From positions 1-51,383 of the forward strand of contig CAVJHK010000011.1 of NCBI GenBank assembly GCA_963649295.1: 51,383 bases of DNA, written 5' to 3'. Positions 16,578 to 24,841 of the stretch are shown here, one piece after another. The stretch comes from RGIG3528 sp963649295. Lineage in GTDB: Bacteria; Bacillota; Clostridia; Lachnospirales; Lachnospiraceae. The position numbers and the translations under genes were made by a program. Numbering within the stretch: position 1 is the stretch's first letter; the number at the start of each line of letters is the position of its first letter. The notes under the pieces are model-generated. The model did not search any database. It saw nothing but the letters and a program-made list of their open reading frames with translations, and was not told where the DNA came from.

Positions 16578-17999
16578 ATGAGAAAATTTGACACAAAAGT
16601 ACAGCATCTTAAATACAAAGTGCTTCGTGAAGTGGCTCGTGAAGCCTGGGCAGACCACTTGCCCGCAACCGCAATCGATATTCCGAAAATTATCGTTCCC
16701 GGAAAAACTCCCACAATGCGCTGCTGCGTATACAAGGAACGCGCAATACTCGGAGAACGTGTAAAGCTTGCCATGGGCGGCGATCCGAACGACAAAGACG
16801 TAATACAGGTAATAGACATAGCCTGCGACGAATGCCCCATCGGCGGATACGAAGTCACAAACGCCTGCCGGGGATGTCTTGCGCACCGCTGCGAAGACGT
16901 ATGCAAATTCGGAGCTCTTTCCTTTGACGAAAATCACGTTGCTCACATCGACAAAACAAAGTGTCGCGAGTGTGGTGCCTGCTCCCGCGTTTGCCCTTAC
17001 ACGGCAATAGTTCACCGCGCACGTCCGTGCATTACGGCATGCAAGGTAAAGGCAATTTCGATGGGCGAAGACAGACAGGCATTAATCGACCACAACAAGT
17101 GCATTTCGTGCGGCGCATGCGTTTATCAATGTCCTTTCGGTGCAATCACCGACAAATCATATATTTTGGACGTTATCAACATAATCAAAAAGAGCGAAAA
17201 CAACAAAAAATACAAGGTTTTTGCGATTGTTGCACCGTCAATTTCAAGTCAGTTTACCTATGCAAAGCTCGGTCAGGTGATTTCGGGACTTAAAACCCTG
17301 GGATTCCATACAGTAGTTGAAGCGGCTCTCGGCGCAGACATGGTTGCAGCCGCAGAATCCAAAGAGCTCGCCGAAAAGGGATTTTTGACAAGCTCGTGCT
17401 GTCCCGCCTTTGTGGATTATCTTGAAAAGAATTTCCCCGATCTTGTACAATATGTATCGCACAATCCTTCTCCCATGGCAGCAATCGCAAGATACATAAA
17501 GGAACACGAGGGCGATTGCAAAACCGTATTTATCGGGCCTTGCACAGCCAAAAAGAAGGAAATCCAAAAGGAAGAAGTCGCAAAATATGTTGACACGGTC
17601 ATGACATTTGAAGAACTTCAGGCTCTGTTTGACAGCCGTGACATAGATATAACCGCTCTGCCCGAAGACGTGCTTGACAACGCCTCCTACTTTGGCAGGA
17701 TTTTTGCCAGAAGCGGCGGTCTGTCGGATGCCGTAAAGGAAGCTCTCACAGAACAAAATATTGATTTTGAAGTGAAGCCTTATGCCTGCGACGGCATAGA
17801 GCAGTGCAAGGTTGCGCTTCTTTCAAAATCAAAGGGCAAGCTTGACGCAAACTTTATTGAGGGCATGGCATGTGTCGGCGGATGCATAGGCGGCGCCGGA
17901 TGCCTGACACACGGCGAAAAAAATAAATCCGAAGTGGATAAGTACGGCAAGGAAGCTCTCGAAAAAACAATAATGCACGCGGTATCAATGTTAAAATAA
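16578..17999 (+). CDS. [FeFe] hydrogenase, group B type (ferredoxin-linked)
   Basis: A 473-aa monomeric-type hydrogenase. The N-terminal region has many cysteines, including CDECPIGGYEVTNACRGC near 83-100, KCRECGACSRVCP near 129-140 and KCISCGACVYQCP near 174-185. The H-cluster motifs are TSSCCPAF (Cys274-275), FIGPCTAKKKE (Cys322) and GMACVGGCIGG near the C-terminus. This combination fits group B enzymes, called HydA2 in some clostridia. Reversible H2 formation from reduced ferredoxin is expected. The stop of the phosphatase gene overlaps its ribosome binding site (TAGAGG). Regulation by the adjacent HydS-like sensor is inferred from linkage. Confidence 0.9.
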   Translation: MRKFDTKVQHLKYKVLREVAREAWADHLPATAIDIPKIIVPGKTPTMRCCVYKERAILGERVKLAMGGDPNDKDVIQVIDIACDECPIGGYEVTNACRGCLAHRCEDVCKFGALSFDENHVAHIDKTKCRECGACSRVCPYTAIVHRARPCITACKVKAISMGEDRQALIDHNKCISCGACVYQCPFGAITDKSYILDVINIIKKSENNKKYKVFAIVAPSISSQFTYAKLGQVISGLKTLGFHTVVEAALGADMVAAAESKELAEKGFLTSSCCPAFVDYLEKNFPDLVQYVSHNPSPMAAIARYIKEHEGDCKTVFIGPCTAKKKEIQKEEVAKYVDTVMTFEELQALFDSRDIDITALPEDVLDNASYFGRIFARSGGLSDAVKEALTEQNIDFEVKPYACDGIEQCKVALLSKSKGKLDANFIEGMACVGGCIGGAGCLTHGEKNKSEVDKYGKEALEKTIMHAVSMLK

Positions 18000-18008
18000 C
18001 CAAAGGAA

Positions 18009-18032
18009 GAAGCCCCACACGGGCTTCTTTTT
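18009..18032 (+). terminator. intrinsic terminator ending the hydrogenase signalling operon
   Basis: GAAGCCC (18009-18015), loop CACAC, GGGCTTC (18021-18027), then five T. It lies just after the group-B hydrogenase stop codon. Confidence 0.93.
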
Positions 18033-18104
18033 ATACTTTTATTAACTAATACTTAAATAAAGCTAAAATAACGTATTTTTCGGTACAAACAGCGCTCCGT
18101 GTGC

Positions 18105-18240
18105 TATAATCCGCTCAGCCGTGGGATTCGCACGGATTTGTGGATGTAGTGATTATTAAAGCACATGCCCGGGATCCGGCGCTTACAGACTCGTGCGCAA
18201 ATTCTGATTATATAAAAATTTTCACCAAAGGAGTTTCCTT
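18105..18240 (+). promoter_or_regulatory. promoter and structured leader of a chemoreceptor
   Basis: TGC TATAAT (18102-18110) is an extended -10 with a weak -35 (GGTACA, 18082-18087). The roughly 125-nt leader can fold in two exclusive ways: CCGTG (18119-18123) with CACGG (18131-18135), or CGCACG (18129-18134) with CGTGCG (18192-18197). AAAGGAG precedes the ATG. I could not match it to a known riboswitch. Confidence 0.4.
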
Positions 18241-19920
18241 ATGAAAAAGAAAAATGTTCACTTAACATTCAGACAGATGTACTTGTCGGCAGCACTCATT
18301 GCAATGATTGTCTTAGGCACGTTTGTCGGAGTCATTGCAGTCGCTTCACTCAACAGCAACATGAGAGAGGAAGCTCTTGACCAGTTAAAAATCGCTTCAA
18401 ATCAGGTAAAAGAATTTTTTGTCTATGATATCAAGGCAAACGGCGATATAAGCTATGACGAATATTCGGATCACGAATATATAACCTCTCTTTCGGACGA
18501 ACAGATTGAACTTGCTCTTTTTAAGGGAAACACATCATTCATCACTTCCGTAAAAAAGGATGACGGCTCTTACAACGAAAATGTTGCGGCAGACAGTGCG
18601 ATTTACAAAACTGTTTCAGGCGGAAGCGACTATTCTTCCACAAATGCAAAGGTAAACGGCAAATCCTATTACGTTTATTATACTCCCGTTTATGACGGAA
18701 ACGGTGACTTTTGGGGGATGGCATTTGCAGGAAAGCCCGCAAACACAGTAAATACCCCGATCAACTACGCCGTAATGCAGTTAGTTGTAATCGCAATAGT
18801 TGTTGCGATACTTGTAGCCGGTGCGCTTCTGTTTGTGTCAAAGGTAATTACAACAAAGTTCCACGGAGTTCAGAAAGGACTTGTCGCACTTTCGGGCGGT
18901 GACCTGGACGTAGAATTTGACCGCGAAGCAATAATGACCGAGCTTGAAGCTCTCGGAAATGCGGGTGGAGATTTGTCTAAGCGCTTAAAAGAAACCGTCC
19001 TCGAAATCAAAAATTCCTGCGAACGTCTTACCGAAAGCATTGCTCTTGTGGCACAGGGAACCAATATTAACGCAGAAAGCGTTGAACAGATAAATTCCGC
19101 AATTACCGAAGTCGCCGACACAAGCCAGTATGTTGCCCAATCGGCATCGGATATGTCGGATAAGACGGCGGTGCTCGGCGAAAACATCACACAGATTTCC
19201 GACAGCGTAAACGCTCTTCGCGCTTCCTCAAAGGAAATCACATCGGCAAACGCAGATGCCACCAAATATATGACAATCGCAATGAACTCGAGTACCGATT
19301 CCGTAAATGCGGTTTCGGATATTTCGGGCAAGATCAACGAAACCAACGCAGCCGTAAGCCGTATTGCGGAATGCGTCGAGATGATCGAATCAATTTCCTC
19401 ACAGACAAACCTTCTCTCGCTCAACGCTTCTATTGAAGCCGCACGTGCGGGTGAAGCCGGACGCGGATTTGCGGTTGTTGCGGGCGAAATAAGATCTCTT
19501 GCCGATTCCAGCAAAGAGTCCGCTGCCGAAATACGCGATATCGTAAGCCATATCACTCTTACAACAGCCGCAATGGTTAAGCAGTCAACCGTTGTGAGCG
19601 ATATCATCGACAACCAGAAGACAACAATCCTTGACACACAGAATCGCTTTACGATTCTTTCAAAAGCCGTTGCCGAAAGCATTGCCGAAATCAACCGTAT
19701 CGGCTCGATGATGGGCAAGCTCAACGAAATCAAGGATGCAATCGCAGACGGAACAAGAAGCCTTGGCGCCGTATCCGAAGAGCTCGGCGCATCAACCGAA
19801 GAGGTTGCCGCTTCCTGCCAGAACGTTGCCGACTCCTGTAAGAATGCAAAAGAACAAACCGAAGCAATGCAAAAGGTAAATGAAACCGTTGCGGACGCAC
19901 TTAAATTCTTTAAGATTTGA
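18241..19920 (+). CDS. methyl-accepting chemotaxis protein, Cache-like sensor
   Basis: A 559-aa chemoreceptor. It has a membrane helix (about 14-36), an extracellular region (about 37-175) resembling a single Cache domain with YYVYYTPVYDGNGDFWGMAF near its end, a second helix (about 180-205), a HAMP-like segment, and the signalling coiled coil with the universal tip (NLLSLNASIEAARAGEAGRG). The ATG is preceded by AAAGGAG. It has its own promoter after the hydrogenase terminator, so it is not part of that operon, though placement next to redox genes would suit energy taxis. The ligand is unknown. Confidence 0.93.
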   Translation: MKKKNVHLTFRQMYLSAALIAMIVLGTFVGVIAVASLNSNMREEALDQLKIASNQVKEFFVYDIKANGDISYDEYSDHEYITSLSDEQIELALFKGNTSFITSVKKDDGSYNENVAADSAIYKTVSGGSDYSSTNAKVNGKSYYVYYTPVYDGNGDFWGMAFAGKPANTVNTPINYAVMQLVVIAIVVAILVAGALLFVSKVITTKFHGVQKGLVALSGGDLDVEFDREAIMTELEALGNAGGDLSKRLKETVLEIKNSCERLTESIALVAQGTNINAESVEQINSAITEVADTSQYVAQSASDMSDKTAVLGENITQISDSVNALRASSKEITSANADATKYMTIAMNSSTDSVNAVSDISGKINETNAAVSRIAECVEMIESISSQTNLLSLNASIEAARAGEAGRGFAVVAGEIRSLADSSKESAAEIRDIVSHITLTTAAMVKQSTVVSDIIDNQKTTILDTQNRFTILSKAVAESIAEINRIGSMMGKLNEIKDAIADGTRSLGAVSEELGASTEEVAASCQNVADSCKNAKEQTEAMQKVNETVADALKFFKI

Positions 19921-19962
19921 TAAGGCGAAAATAAGGGAATTTAAAATTAAGCAATTAAAAAA

Positions 19963-19989
19963 ACAATCGATACCGGTCGGTTGTTTTTT
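19963..19989 (+). terminator. intrinsic terminator of the chemoreceptor gene
   Basis: ACAATCGA (19963-19970) pairs with TCGGTTGT (19977-19984), including one G-T pair, followed by five T. Confidence 0.75.
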
Positions 19990-19990
19990 A

Positions 19991-20019
19991 TTGTCCAAAA
20001 TCATTACATATGTTAAAAT
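19991..20019 (+). promoter_or_regulatory. promoter of the small hydrophobic peptide gene
   Basis: TTGTCC (19991-19996), 17-bp spacer, TAAAAT (20014-20019) preceded by TGT. In the leader, GGCATCCTCC (20048-20057) can pair with the ribosome binding site region (20099-20110), a way to keep the full-length message untranslated. Confidence 0.55.
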
Positions 20020-20111
20020 ACCTTGCGGAAAGTACCCATGACAGGGTGGCATCCTCCCAAAGTATATGGTACCGGGCAATCCGAAAAAATATATGAAAGG
20101 AGGTGACGCCA

Positions 20112-20228
20112 ATGACAGCTTATGAAATCATTTCGATTTTCATTGGGATATCGGCATTATTGATATCCTTCGGTAGCTTGATTGTAGCGCTTATCGCCTT
20201 TCTCGACAAGAGAAACAAGCGAAAATAA
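20112..20228 (+). CDS. 38-aa hydrophobic peptide, putative holin-like type I toxin
   Basis: The peptide begins MTAYEIISIFIGISALL, has one membrane helix (about residues 6-31) and ends in DKRNKRK. This pattern (Met-x-x-Tyr-Glu, hydrophobic core, basic tail) matches my recollection of the putative holin-like toxin family common in Firmicutes. AAAGGAGGTGA, a full match to the 16S anti-Shine-Dalgarno sequence, lies 5 nt upstream. A convergent promoter at 20337-20365 and a hairpin at 20234-20261 suggest an antisense RNA over its 3' end. Membrane insertion and growth arrest when uncontrolled would be the expected activity; a harmless small membrane peptide is the alternative. Confidence 0.75.
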   Translation: MTAYEIISIFIGISALLISFGSLIVALIAFLDKRNKRK

Positions 20229-20330
20229 AAAGTGCCTATCCTGTCAGCACACAGGATAGGCGGTGTCCGTAAGGACATTAATCAGCTTATACTCGGAAGC
20301 TTCCACCTTTGGAGTGAGTGCTTTCCGTTC
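20226..20330 (-). ncRNA. candidate antisense antitoxin RNA
   Basis: Predicted to start near 20330 from the minus-strand promoter and end at the hairpin 20234-20261 (GCCTATCCTGT with ACAGGATAGGC), which on the minus strand is followed by CACTTTTT. It would be complementary to the 3' untranslated part of the peptide message, the layout of txpA/ratA-type systems. The boundaries are estimates. Confidence 0.5.
20234..20261 (-). terminator. hairpin terminator between the toxin-like gene and its antisense promoter
   Basis: An 11-bp perfect stem with a 6-nt loop. Read on the minus strand it is followed by five T, so it terminates the antisense transcript. A second small hairpin, TGTCC-GTAA-GGACA, lies at 20264-20277. 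Confidence 0.75.
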
Positions 20331-20336
20331 GAATGA

Positions 20337-20365
20337 ATATTAACATCTCATAAGCAATAATTCAA
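20337..20365 (-). promoter_or_regulatory. antisense promoter
   Basis: On the minus strand TTGAAT (20360-20365), exactly 17-bp spacer, TAATAT (20337-20342) preceded by TGT. It overlaps the end of the MmcQ/YjbR gene and points at the small peptide gene. Confidence 0.6.
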
Positions 20366-20805
20366 GTATTTTCCGTAATATTTTCCTTAAAAAAAGTATT
20401 TTTGCTTTTCCCTTTACCTGTCGTTACCGTAAAGCTTAAATCAAGCACCTCTTTTATTCTTGAATCACTTGCAGTTCCGTCAAGAAGTGCCGTTATCCAA
20501 TGATTTTTGTTCATATGATATGCAGGATAAAAACCGGGCTCCTTAATCAAATATCCGATTAATACGGGATCGCATTTCATGTTTACGACATCAATTTTTT
20601 CTTTTCCGAAATAAGAATCTTTTTCCGGTCCCTTATTCAAATCCGCTTGTGCCACTCTTTCCCTCGGAATATTCATAATAAGAGCAAACCATTTTTTATT
20701 GTTTGGGTGTCTGAAAACCGCGCTTTTAGAATCCTTTTCCCATGGATAATCGGGATCTGAGTCATAGGCTTCGGATATATATTCAATCAGCTCCTCACGG
20801 GTCAT
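20362..20805 (-). CDS. MmcQ/YjbR family protein
   Basis: A 147-aa cytoplasmic protein beginning MTREELIEYI, with the family pattern of PWEKD near 21, VFRHPNNKKWFALIM near 30-45, VNMKCDP near 75 and GFYPAYHMNKNHWI near 92-105. The family adopts a double-wing CyaY-like fold; its biological role is poorly defined and DNA binding has been proposed. The start at 20805 is set by AAGGAG 9 nt upstream; longer in-frame starts are unsupported. It is unlinked to its neighbours, although its 3' end carries the antisense promoter. Confidence 0.85.
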   Translation of the reverse strand: MTREELIEYISEAYDSDPDYPWEKDSKSAVFRHPNNKKWFALIMNIPRERVAQADLNKGPEKDSYFGKEKIDVVNMKCDPVLIGYLIKEPGFYPAYHMNKNHWITALLDGTASDSRIKEVLDLSFTVTTGKGKSKNTFFKENITENT

Positions 20806-20937
20806 AAATTGTAACTCCTTCCGAAAAAAGACATCCGGCATACGTATCATCATAATTACTGTCGTAATTACATACATTTTGGTTTCATTATAGCATGTTT
20901 TTCCCATATCAATACCGGAAAAAAAACTCATCCAAAA

Positions 20938-21522
20938 TCACTCGTCTCCCGTGCTTTCCGCATCTTCCTCTTCCTCAACATAAATCAGCTCATCCGGATA
21001 CATTTGAAAATTATTCTTTAAATTTGTCTTTGTTGTAAGATAAACCGATGTCGGATTTTCGACGCTCGAAAAATATGTATACGAAGTGATGGAATTATAG
21101 TCTCCTATGTGGATTTCGTGAGAAGTGCTGTTAGTCGCCCACTTAAGCGTAAAATAATCCGAACCTTCATCAAGTCCGTATATGCTCATATCCGAAACGT
21201 TTTCTATTTTCTCATGATAAGGAACGGTAACAAGCGCATTTAGGGCACTTTCTACAAGGTCCGTATCAAGTATAAGTGCTGTATCGTTTAAGCATACCCA
21301 GGCGTCTTCCTGCTTTTCGTAAGCATAAAGCGTTCCGTTATAGGTATACGAAAAGCTCACGATATCGGATATTGCTGTTGTATAAAGAGTAGTGGACGTG
21401 CTCGTAACGGTTTCGGCTATCTCTTCGTTAGCGGCATTATATGCCTTAATCCCAAAGTAAGCACCTATCAAAATGGCGAGTATAACCACCATTACAATTG
21501 TTTTTTTTGCCTGTTTACCCAT
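20938..21522 (-). CDS. DUF4340-type membrane-anchored protein of a Gld-like ABC exporter
   Basis: A 194-aa protein with an N-terminal membrane helix (about 9-27) and an external beta-rich domain containing YEKQEDAWVCLND and YGLDEGSDYFTLKW, the pattern of DUF4340 proteins. It is short for the family, with about one repeat. AGAGG 5 nt before ATG 21522, overlapping the stop of the upstream permease gene, supports that start over the GTG two codons earlier. It is the last gene of a three-gene operon and probably an accessory subunit facing the cell exterior. Confidence 0.8.
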   Translation of the reverse strand: MGKQAKKTIVMVVILAILIGAYFGIKAYNAANEEIAETVTSTSTTLYTTAISDIVSFSYTYNGTLYAYEKQEDAWVCLNDTALILDTDLVESALNALVTVPYHEKIENVSDMSIYGLDEGSDYFTLKWATNSTSHEIHIGDYNSITSYTYFSSVENPTSVYLTTKTNLKNNFQMYPDELIYVEEEEDAESTGDE

Positions 21523-21530
21523 AAGCACCT

Positions 21531-23669
21531 CTATTTTCTGCGGCGGACAACAAATATTACAATGCCCGCAATAATACTGATAAGCGGTAAAATTACCGTT
21601 ACAAGAGAGCCAAGCACGATAATGCTCTTTGAATCGATCGTGAGATACTCAAGATCATAGCTCTTTACGGGAATCGAAACATTTAATTCCTTTTCGGCAA
21701 AGTTTGTTATTGTATTTGTAAAAAGCGTAAGGTTTGTATCACCTACCATCTGAAGCGCCGCATCCGTAAAGGTATATGCCGAGGAATATACGACAAGCGT
21801 TCCGTAAACGGTATTTCCGTCTTCATCCGTGCCCATTTCCTTCTTTGCTTCCGCACCCAGCGCAAACTGTCCCGTCACATCGCCTTCTTCGGCACCGAAG
21901 CTCATCGAGCTGTAATCGGTTGTAACATACGCATCGCTCGAAGTTTTGAGGAATACATCATAGCTTATCGTGTCACTGTCCTCCTCCGGAACACTTACGC
22001 CGACACAGTACGGCATAAAGATATAATAATTCTTTGTAAGCCCTGTCGTATATGTGCTTGACGAAATCTTCGGAAGCGAATAATAAGGCGAACGGTAATA
22101 ATATGACGAATTGGTTTCCGCAAGCACACCGTCATGAAGAGTCATGCCCATATATGAAAGAAGGGCTGCCATATTCTCCAATCTTTCTTCGGTAAGTCCG
22201 AGTACGGCAACAATTTTTCCTCCGTTGTCTATATAATTTTCAAAAATTTCAAGCTCATCCGCAGAAATATCGTTTGTTGCACCGTTTATAAAAACACAGG
22301 CGGCGTCATCAGGAATCGTATCCGTGGTCATAAGGCTGAACGATTCATATTCGACATTTGCCTTTGTGAGCGCATCCGTAAACGTGTCTTCAAGCTCGCT
22401 TTCACCGTGACCCGTAAGCATATATACAACCGGCACGTCATCCGTAAGCACGTAGTCAATTGCGGCAGTTATCTGACCTTCGCCGTCATAGCCCGTATAA
22501 GATTTTGAATAGCTATATGTGGTATAATCCATTGAATATGTATATTCATAAATATCATCATAATCAACCACTCGATTTCTCTTGTCGCTCACAATGATAA
22601 GGCTGTTTGACGTGGGCGCGGTGCTTGTATAATTTGAATAAAACTTGGGATTAACATTTGGGTCGACATAAGTCACCGAAACATGCTTTGATGCCGCCTC
22701 GTACCTTGAAAGTGTTGCCGAAAGCGTTTGATCACCATCCGACTCCTTTACAAGAACATAAATATCCACATCACTGTCAATCGTATCCAAATATTCCTTT
22801 GTCTGATCGGAAAGTGTATACATTTGGTTATATGTAAAATCAAATTCCGTCCATGTGGAAGGCATTTCCTTTATGCAAATGTTCAAGAATACCGTGATTG
22901 CTATCGCAACAAGGATTCCAAGACTACTGTACGCGGTAAAGCTTAAGTTTTTGACCGAAACGCTGTAACGGCGTTTTTGCACTGCCTGCATGCTGAGAAA
23001 CAGAAAAAGTGCGGTCAGCGAAATAAAATATACAACGCTTGTGAGGTCAAGCTTCCCCGACATCATGTTTGAAAAAGGTGTATAAAGGTCGTATACGCTC
23101 AAAATCTTTGTGAGAAGATTGCCGGTTTCCGAAATAAGTCCCGTAATTCCGGTCATCATATAGCCGAGGAACAGAAAAACAAACGACAAAATAGCCGCAA
23201 CAACCACATTTTCCGTTATGGACGAAATAAAAAGTCCGATTGCGATGGCTGTCATTCCAAAAAGGAAATAGCCGAGTATCGACACATACGCTTCACCGAG
23301 CGGAACGGTGCCGAACGCGGAAAGAATAAGCGGATATATGCAGACAATCACAACCGGAATCACAAACATTGTGAGAGCCGCAAGGAATTTGCCGATAATA
23401 ATCTCGCTCACCTTAACGGGTGCCGTAAGAATAAGCTGGTCGGTCTTGTTGCGCCGCTCTTCCGCCATTATTCTCATTGTGAGAATCGGAACGCTCACAA
23501 GAAACAAAAATACGCATCCCGACACCGCATAAGCAAAATAGGGATAGTTGTTCAAAAGGTTATAAACCGTAAAATAAAGTCCCACAAAAAAGAGCGTTGC
23601 ACCGATAAACAGGAGTCCTATAACGCTGTGAAAATAAGATTTTACCTCTCTTTTATATATTGCAAGCAT
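21531..23669 (-). CDS. fused ABC-2 permease / GldG-like auxiliary protein
   Basis: A 712-aa membrane protein. Residues 1-240 are an ABC-2 type permease with about six helices, starting MLAIYKREVKSYFHSVIG. A further helix lies near 250-270. A long extracellular region (about 275-680) resembles the GldG-type auxiliary domain, with a single C-terminal helix and RRRK tail. Fusion of GldF-like and GldG-like parts is common in Firmicutes. The ATG at 23669 has GGAGGAAG before it and overlaps the stop of the ATPase gene by one base. The substrate is unknown; gliding is not implied. Confidence 0.88.
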   Translation of the reverse strand: MLAIYKREVKSYFHSVIGLLFIGATLFFVGLYFTVYNLLNNYPYFAYAVSGCVFLFLVSVPILTMRIMAEERRNKTDQLILTAPVKVSEIIIGKFLAALTMFVIPVVIVCIYPLILSAFGTVPLGEAYVSILGYFLFGMTAIAIGLFISSITENVVVAAILSFVFLFLGYMMTGITGLISETGNLLTKILSVYDLYTPFSNMMSGKLDLTSVVYFISLTALFLFLSMQAVQKRRYSVSVKNLSFTAYSSLGILVAIAITVFLNICIKEMPSTWTEFDFTYNQMYTLSDQTKEYLDTIDSDVDIYVLVKESDGDQTLSATLSRYEAASKHVSVTYVDPNVNPKFYSNYTSTAPTSNSLIIVSDKRNRVVDYDDIYEYTYSMDYTTYSYSKSYTGYDGEGQITAAIDYVLTDDVPVVYMLTGHGESELEDTFTDALTKANVEYESFSLMTTDTIPDDAACVFINGATNDISADELEIFENYIDNGGKIVAVLGLTEERLENMAALLSYMGMTLHDGVLAETNSSYYYRSPYYSLPKISSSTYTTGLTKNYYIFMPYCVGVSVPEEDSDTISYDVFLKTSSDAYVTTDYSSMSFGAEEGDVTGQFALGAEAKKEMGTDEDGNTVYGTLVVYSSAYTFTDAALQMVGDTNLTLFTNTITNFAEKELNVSIPVKSYDLEYLTIDSKSIIVLGSLVTVILPLISIIAGIVIFVVRRRK

Positions 23670-24841
23670 TATTCTTCCTCCTTGTCGCAAGCGTCTGCGG
23701 AACCGGCAGCATTATTATCGGTATTACAGGTATTGTCGATATTATCGGTATTGTCAATATTATCGGTATTGTCGGTATTATCGGTATTGTCGGTATTGCC
23801 GGTATTGCCAGTATTGTCGGTATTGTCAGTATTGTCAAAATTGCCGCCGTTTTCTGTAATTGCTCCGGTATCCGTATTTTCCAAAGTTTCTTCTTCCGTT
23901 TTACTCTCATCATTTCCCGTGAGCTCAAGGAAGATATCCTCAAGGCTCTTTTCGATCTTTGTCATTTCCATTACGGGAATACGGTTTTCGGCAAGGAGAA
24001 TCGATACCTGTTCTCTGATATCCGTGTCGGTTGAACCTGTAACAAGGATTTTTGAATATCCCTTTTCGTCGGTCCCCACAACTTCGGCATTGTCAACGCC
24101 TTCAATCGACTTAAGAATTTTTGTTGCTTCCTCCGCGCCCGTTGCCACAACAATATCAAGACGCATCGAGCCGCCTAGGCGTTTTTTTAGATTTTCCGGC
24201 GAATCGCTTGCGACAAGCTTGCCTTTCGAAATAATCAATATATGGTCGCAGACTGCGCTTACTTCTGAAAGAATATGCGAACTCAAAATTATCGTATGGC
24301 TCTCGCCGAGCTTTTTGATAAGGTCGCGGATTTCGATTATCTGCTTGGGATCAAGTCCTACGGTCGGTTCGTCAAGGATTAAGACATCCGGATTTCCGAT
24401 CATTGCTTCCGCCATGCCCACTCTTTGCTTGTAGCCCTTTGACAGATTTTTAATCAGCCTGTGCTCCATGTCGGCGACTTCGGTTTCTTCCATGACAAGA
24501 TGCACTTCGTTCTTTCGTTCCGCCTTCGGAACTTTTTTGAGCTCCGCAACAAACATAAGATATTCTCCCACCGTCATGTCATTGTAGAGCGGCGGAAGCT
24601 CGGGCAGATACCCTATCTTCTTTTTGGCTTCCTCGGGTTCAAGCATTATGTCCTTGCCGTCAATAAGAACCGTACCATGAGTCGGCGCAAGATAGCCCGT
24701 AATAATGTTCATCGTGGTTGATTTACCTGCTCCGTTTGGTCCCAAAAAGCCGTAAACTCGCCCTTTTTCAACCATAAACGACAGATCCTGTATCGCAACA
24801 TGATCTCCGTATTTTTTTGTAAGATTTTTTACCTCAATCAT
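23669..24841 (-). CDS. ABC transporter ATPase with an Asn-Thr-Asp repeat tail
   Basis: A 390-aa ATPase powering the exporter encoded downstream. GPNGAGKST (Walker A) is near residue 36, LSKGYKQRVGMAEAM is the signature, and VLILDEPTVGLDP is Walker B. After the nucleotide-binding domain and a small regulatory domain (to about 310) comes an acidic, low-complexity tail of some 60 residues made mostly of NTD/NTG/NID triplets and ending DKEEE. The tail is encoded by a 9-bp tandem repeat and is unusual for this family. GGGAAG precedes the ATG. Confidence 0.92.
   Translation of the reverse strand: MIEVKNLTKKYGDHVAIQDLSFMVEKGRVYGFLGPNGAGKSTTMNIITGYLAPTHGTVLIDGKDIMLEPEEAKKKIGYLPELPPLYNDMTVGEYLMFVAELKKVPKAERKNEVHLVMEETEVADMEHRLIKNLSKGYKQRVGMAEAMIGNPDVLILDEPTVGLDPKQIIEIRDLIKKLGESHTIILSSHILSEVSAVCDHILIISKGKLVASDSPENLKKRLGGSMRLDIVVATGAEEATKILKSIEGVDNAEVVGTDEKGYSKILVTGSTDTDIREQVSILLAENRIPVMEMTKIEKSLEDIFLELTGNDESKTEEETLENTDTGAITENGGNFDNTDNTDNTGNTGNTDNTDNTDNTDNIDNTDNIDNTCNTDNNAAGSADACDKEEE
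23712..23836. repeat. 9-bp tandem repeat coding the Asn-Thr-Asp tail
   Basis: Units of the type GGTATTGTC recur about a dozen times with small substitutions, in frame with the ATPase gene. Repeat number changes would lengthen or shorten the tail without a frameshift. Confidence 0.85.

Noticed and set aside
18105..18240. Cyclic-di-GMP riboswitch before the chemoreceptor
   Set aside because: The conserved CAGGGCAAACC-type and tetraloop-receptor segments of that riboswitch class are absent.
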